Source: JBHEKP01 sp041859375 (lineage in GTDB: Bacteria; Hydrogenedentota; Hydrogenedentia; Hydrogenedentales; CAITNO01). From it: DNA of 19,117 bases. The stretch's first letter is position 1. Each line of letters opens with the position of its first letter. Location of the stretch: assembly GCA_041859375.1 (NCBI GenBank), contig JBHEKP010000098.1, positions 1-19,117 on the forward strand. The letters are read 5' to 3'. The translations under genes and the position numbers were made by a program. Under the pieces are notes generated by a model, which was not told where the DNA came from, searched no databases, and saw only the letters and a program-made list of their open reading frames with translations. Below, piece after piece: positions 15,422 to 19,117 of this stretch.

Positions 15422-18400
15422 TGTTTCTTTCAAACGCCTCCATACGCCGCCCGGTGGCGATGGCCTCCCTGCTGATCGGCCTCTCCTTCCTGGGCTTCAA
15501 CGCCTACCGCACCATCCAGCTCGAGTTTCTGCCCAAGCTGGACATCCCCTACGTGACGGTTGTCACGGTCTATCCGGGCGGCAGCCCGGAGGAAATCGAG
15601 ACGGACATCGCCAAGCGCATCGAGGACGTGGTCATCTCCATCGAGGGGCTCAAGCACATCACCTCCATCGCGATGGAGGACATGTGCCAGACCACGCTTG
15701 AGTTCACCAAGGAGGTGGATCTGGACATCGCCGCGAACGATGTGCGCGAGAAGATCGACCTGATCATGAACGACTTCCCCCTCGGCACGGAGAAGCCGAA
15801 GGTGCTGAAGTTTGACGTGAACGCGCTGCCCGTGGTGACCATGGCGCTCACCGGCGAGGCCCCCGTGGAGGAGCTCTACGACTACGCCGACAACCAGCTC
15901 CGCGACCGCCTCTCCACCATCGGAGGAGTGGCGGAGGTGCAGTTGATCGGCGGCGCGAAGCGTGAGGTGCACGTGCTCCTGGACCGGGAAAAGCTGGCCG
16001 CGCGGGGCCTTGCGAGCACCCAGGTGGTGGAGGCGCTCCAGCGCGGCATGCGCACCATCCCCTCGGGCAAGGTGCGCGAGGAGGGCTCCGAGTATGTGGT
16101 GAAATACGACGCCGAATACAAGAGCGTGGGGGAAATCGGCGGCCTTGAGCTGGTGAACGAAAACGGCGCGCGCACCTACCTGCGCGACATTGCGCGGGTG
16201 GAGATGACCACCGAGGAGGTCCGGCAGAATTCGGACCTGGACGGGAAGCCCGCCATCACGGTCAAGGTGGTGAAAAAGTCGGACGCCAACGCGGTGGAGG
16301 TGGTCAACGAGGTGCGCGGCCGGCTTGCGGAGCTCCGCGCCGCGCTCCCCGGCGGGATGCGCCTCGAGTGGATATCCGACGACGGCGTGTTCATCCAGGC
16401 CGCGGCGGACAGCGCCACGAGCAACATCCTGCAGGGCGTGCTGCTGACGGCGCTCATCCTCTTCCTGTTCCTCTACAACGTGCGCACCACCATCATCGTC
16501 GGCGTGACGATGCCGCTCACCATCGTCATCGGCCTGTTCTTCATGGCGCTCATCGGCTACACGCTGAACATGTCCACCCTGCTGGCCATCGGCCTGTCGG
16601 TGGGCATACTCGTGACGAATTCCATCGTGGTGCTGGAAAGCATCCTCACCCGTTTCCAGGAGACCAACGACCCGGTCCGGGCGTCGCGCGTCGGCGCTTC
16701 GGAGGTGGGCATCGCGGTGCTGGCCAGCGCGGGCACAAACGTGGTGGTGCTGTTTCCCATCGCCATGATGCGCTCCCAGGTGGGCGCGTTCTTCGCCCCC
16801 TTCGCCTGGTCCATGGTCATCATGACCCTCTCCTCGCTCTTCATCTCCTTCACCCTCACCCCGCTCCTCTGTTCGGTGTTCCTGAAGCCCGTGGACAAGT
16901 CGCGGCGGACGCTGCTGTCCGCGGCGGAGGGGGTGTGGAACGCCGTTTTCGACCGGTGCACCGGCGTCTTCGTGTGGCTGCTCCGCTTTTTCGAGCACAA
17001 CCGCCCCGCGGCGGCGGTGTTCATGGTCTTCACCTTCCTGGTGCTGGCGCACGCCTTCAAGCTCGCGGGGGGGCTGGGTTTCAATTTCTTCCCCGACTCG
17101 GACCGGGGCAACGTCTTCGTCAAGCTGGAGTATCCGACGCGGTACGACCTGGCGAACACCACCAGGCGGGTGCGCGAGGTGCAGGACCGGCTCCGGGACG
17201 TTCCGGGACTGAAACACACCCTGACCACCATCGGCAAGGTGGAAGGCATGGTGGGCCAGTCCTCGGAGGGCGTATACCTTGCCCAGCTCCTGCTCTGCTT
17301 CCCCCAGCGCGACGAGCGCCCCGAGGAGATTGACTTCTTTTTGGACGAGGTGCGCAGGCGCATGGAGGGCTACACCGACGCCATTGTGACCATCACGACC
17401 CCGTCCACCATCGGCGGCCAGGGCGCCGACATCGAGGTGGAAATCGCGGGCGACGACCTGAACCGTCTTGACAACCTGGCCCTCGCCCTCCAAAAAGTGC
17501 TGAAGGACCGGGCCGGCTTTGTGGATCCCGACACAAACGTGCGCGTGGGCAAGCCGGAACTGCGCGTCACCCCCGCGCGGCCGGTGCTCTCCGATCTCGG
17601 CATCCCCGCAACGGGCGTGGGCATGATGCTCCGCGCGAACCTGGAGGGCTTGGAGGCGGGCGTCTACAAGGAGGGCGCGCGCAACTATGACATTGTGGTC
17701 AAGCTCGACGAAATCCCAGGCAAGGACCAGGTGAGGGAATTCCTCTTTCCCGGCCCCCCCGGCCAGCCGCTGCTGATGACCAACCTGGGCGACATCAGGG
17801 AGGGCGTGGCCCCGGTGAAGATCCTGCGCAAGGACAAGATGCGCATTTCCAAGTTGTACATCAACCGCGCGCCGGAAAAACCGCTCGGCGACGCCGTGGC
17901 CGAAATCCAGCAAATCCTCCAGACGGAGGTTCCCCTGCCCGCGGGGTACAAGGTCATGTTCCCGGGCGAGTATGAGATGATGGGCGAGGCGGGCGTTGCC
18001 TTCGCGGAGGCGGGGCTGATCGCCATCATCCTGGTCTACCTGACCCTTGCCGCGATCATGGAGTCGTTCCTGCGCCCGTTCATCATCCTGCTCACCCTGC
18101 CCCTCGGCCTTGTGGGGGTAATCTGGTCGCTATGGATCACCGGGGAAACCTTCACCATGATGGTCATGCTCGGCGTGGTCATGCTCATCGGCATCGTGGT
18201 GAACAACGCCATCCTCATCATGGACTCGGTGGGGGTGCACCGGTCAAAGGGAATGACCCCGCACGAGGCGATGATTCTTTCCGCGCGGGAGCAGTTCCGG
18301 CCCATTGTGATGATCACCGCCGCCGCCATCCTCGGCATGCTCCCGCTGGCGCTGGACAAGGGCATCGGCGCGGAGCCCCGCACCGGCATCGGCATCGCGT

Positions 18401-18525
18401 CCGTGGGCGGCATCGCCATATCCGCCGTGATGACCCTGCTGGTCATCCCCATCACCTATTCGTTCTTCACCCGGGACCGCGCAAAGGGAAAAAACACGGC
18501 GGCTCCCGGGGCGTCCGAGGAATAA
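15421..18525 (+). CDS. RND-family efflux permease (AcrB/HAE1-like) with altered proton relay
   Basis: This 1034-residue inner-membrane pump has the RND layout: a first helix (about 11-30), a porter domain, helices 2-6 (about 335-490), a second porter domain and helices 8-12 (about 870-1015). The early motif YPGGSPEEIE and the two helix-4/helix-10 repeats are clear. In AcrB the proton relay uses Asp407, Asp408 and Lys940. Here the helix-4 motif is GLSVGILVTNSIVVLESI with Thr399-Asn400, and helix 10 is IGIVVNNAILIMDSV with Asn928 in place of Lys. Thus all three charges are gone. Related pumps often have an Asp-Asn pair in helix 4, so the loss of the first Asp is the unusual part. The substrate is unknown. 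It is translationally coupled to the adaptor; no TolC-like gene is linked. It ends in a bidirectional terminator. Confidence 0.94.
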   Translation: MFLSNASIRRPVAMASLLIGLSFLGFNAYRTIQLEFLPKLDIPYVTVVTVYPGGSPEEIETDIAKRIEDVVISIEGLKHITSIAMEDMCQTTLEFTKEVDLDIAANDVREKIDLIMNDFPLGTEKPKVLKFDVNALPVVTMALTGEAPVEELYDYADNQLRDRLSTIGGVAEVQLIGGAKREVHVLLDREKLAARGLASTQVVEALQRGMRTIPSGKVREEGSEYVVKYDAEYKSVGEIGGLELVNENGARTYLRDIARVEMTTEEVRQNSDLDGKPAITVKVVKKSDANAVEVVNEVRGRLAELRAALPGGMRLEWISDDGVFIQAAADSATSNILQGVLLTALILFLFLYNVRTTIIVGVTMPLTIVIGLFFMALIGYTLNMSTLLAIGLSVGILVTNSIVVLESILTRFQETNDPVRASRVGASEVGIAVLASAGTNVVVLFPIAMMRSQVGAFFAPFAWSMVIMTLSSLFISFTLTPLLCSVFLKPVDKSRRTLLSAAEGVWNAVFDRCTGVFVWLLRFFEHNRPAAAVFMVFTFLVLAHAFKLAGGLGFNFFPDSDRGNVFVKLEYPTRYDLANTTRRVREVQDRLRDVPGLKHTLTTIGKVEGMVGQSSEGVYLAQLLLCFPQRDERPEEIDFFLDEVRRRMEGYTDAIVTITTPSTIGGQGADIEVEIAGDDLNRLDNLALALQKVLKDRAGFVDPDTNVRVGKPELRVTPARPVLSDLGIPATGVGMMLRANLEGLEAGVYKEGARNYDIVVKLDEIPGKDQVREFLFPGPPGQPLLMTNLGDIREGVAPVKILRKDKMRISKLYINRAPEKPLGDAVAEIQQILQTEVPLPAGYKVMFPGEYEMMGEAGVAFAEAGLIAIILVYLTLAAIMESFLRPFIILLTLPLGLVGVIWSLWITGETFTMMVMLGVVMLIGIVVNNAILIMDSVGVHRSKGMTPHEAMILSAREQFRPIVMITAAAILGMLPLALDKGIGAEPRTGIGIASVGGIAISAVMTLLVIPITYSFFTRDRAKGKNTAAPGASEE

Positions 18526-18540
18526 GCAAACAAAAACAAA

Positions 18541-18583
18541 CGCGGCCCGGCTGTCCTTTTCAGACGCCGGGCCGCGCATTTTT
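18541..18583. terminator. Bidirectional terminator between the RND permease and the protease-like gene
   Basis: An 11-bp perfect stem (CGCGGCCCGGC, 18541-18551, with GCCGGGCCGCG, 18566-18576) encloses a 14-base loop that can add a GTC/GAC pairing. On the plus side it is followed by CATTTTT. On the minus side it is followed by TTTGTTTTTGTTTG. It therefore serves both convergent genes. Confidence 0.88.
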
Positions 18584-18592
18584 CCTGAAGTC

Positions 18593-19117
18593 CTATTCAG
18601 CGCGGGCGGGCACCTGGGCGACAAGCTCCTTGATCTGGTCGCAGGGGACCACTATCGCCAAGATGTTTTCGCCCGAGTCGTCATCCCCGGAGTTGACCGC
18701 GCGGAAGGCGCCAATGCCCACAAAACGGTTGTCCAGGGTGAACACCGGGGAGCACACCACCTGGCGCGCCCGGTGCTCGCCGAGAATGTAGAACCGCCGC
18801 GGCTTCTCCACCACCCCCTCCACACGGTCAAGGAAGCCGATGTGGGTGCGCTGCGCCACCGCGCCAAGCTGCCCCACCACCACCACCGGATCAAACATCT
18901 CCGGCTGGCCGGCCGTTTCCAGGTTGACAAAGGGGAAGGGCTGTTCGGGCTTGGCCGTGGGCCGGATGAAGGCCAAATCCAGATCCTTGTCCCGGAGCAC
19001 GACCTCCGCGTCGATTTCCCTGCCGTCGGCGGCCAGCATCTTCAGCGAATTGAGCTTGGTGCTAAACCCCTCGGACATGTCCCGGAAGCTCTCTATCAGC
19101 GCCGTGGGATCCACGGC
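18593..19117 (-). CDS. Partial trypsin/HtrA-like protein, catalytic serine apparently lost (C-terminal 174 residues)
   Basis: The frame is open to the right edge, so the N-terminus is missing. The visible part reads as the chymotrypsin-fold portion of HtrA-like proteins: a DGREIDAEVVLRDKDLDLAFIRP segment matches the strand that carries the catalytic Asp (DLDLAFI), followed by further beta strands and a final helix (CDQIKELVAQV). The region that should hold the GDSGSPVF or GNSGGP serine motif reads RQVVCSPVFTLDNRFVGIG, where the catalytic Ser aligns with Val. The segment with the catalytic His lies outside the window. It may be an inactive homologue or a binding domain. There is no PDZ domain after it. 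It ends at a bidirectional terminator. Confidence 0.65.
   Translation of the reverse strand, partial: AVDPTALIESFRDMSEGFSTKLNSLKMLAADGREIDAEVVLRDKDLDLAFIRPTAKPEQPFPFVNLETAGQPEMFDPVVVVGQLGAVAQRTHIGFLDRVEGVVEKPRRFYILGEHRARQVVCSPVFTLDNRFVGIGAFRAVNSGDDDSGENILAIVVPCDQIKELVAQVPARAE

Noticed and set aside
15430..17913. Long open frame (827 codons) on the minus strand opposite the RND permease
   Set aside because: The plus-strand permease is unmistakable. The antisense frame is His/Arg/Glu-rich without any motif, as expected from GC-rich codon bias.

Overview
This 19.1 kb window is high-GC bacterial DNA. It looks like a Gram-negative, non-model lineage. Evidence for this: several large secreted proteins with signal peptides, a tripartite-type efflux operon, and a secreted protein ending in an acidic Glu-Gly linker, a Cys-x-x-Cys motif, a hydrophobic segment and a basic tail. 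That tail style, and the large Ig/TIG-type secreted proteins, recall Candidatus Hydrogenedentota, Lentisphaerota and other PVC-like bacteria. This taxonomic call is an inference from protein style, not from a marker gene. I see no rRNA, tRNA, insertion sequence, phage gene or CRISPR array; the window reads as chromosomal.

Layout, left to right: (1) 1-312, minus, the N-terminal part of a membrane protein (DUF998-like) that runs off the left edge. (2) 483-1421, plus, a secreted alpha/beta-hydrolase with an intact triad. (3) 6371 to 1432, minus, a two-gene operon of large secreted proteins joined by a TAATG stop/start overlap: a LVIVD-type propeller plus TIG-like protein, then a protein with a C-terminal sorting-signal-like tail. 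A perfect extended -10 precedes the pair. (4) 7864 to 6512, minus, an AmtB ammonium channel with a strong sigma-54 promoter and a long leader able to form alternative hairpins. (5) 8413-9870, plus, a tyrosine phenol-lyase-like PLP enzyme, divergent from amtB and closed by a textbook terminator. (6) 13269 to 9963, minus, a secreted degenerate GH36/alpha-galactosidase-like protein followed by a zinc-dependent alcohol dehydrogenase. (7) 13538-18525, plus, a TetR regulator, an RND periplasmic adaptor and an RND permease as one operon; a palindromic operator sits exactly between its -35 and -10. A bidirectional terminator follows. (8) 19117 to 18593, minus, the C-terminal part of a trypsin/HtrA-like protein whose catalytic serine appears to be missing.

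How the genes may work together: amtB and the tyrosine phenol-lyase-like gene share one divergent intergenic region. The lyase family releases ammonium and amtB moves it, so a nitrogen-linked module is plausible. TetR, adaptor and permease form a self-repressed efflux unit without a linked outer-membrane channel; the permease lacks the usual proton-relay charges. The glycosidase-like protein and dehydrogenase may belong to carbohydrate handling, but the glycosidase appears to lack catalytic residues. Several proteins here are family members with altered active sites, which is the most distinctive theme of the window. I did not find a clear new multi-gene defence or mobile system.
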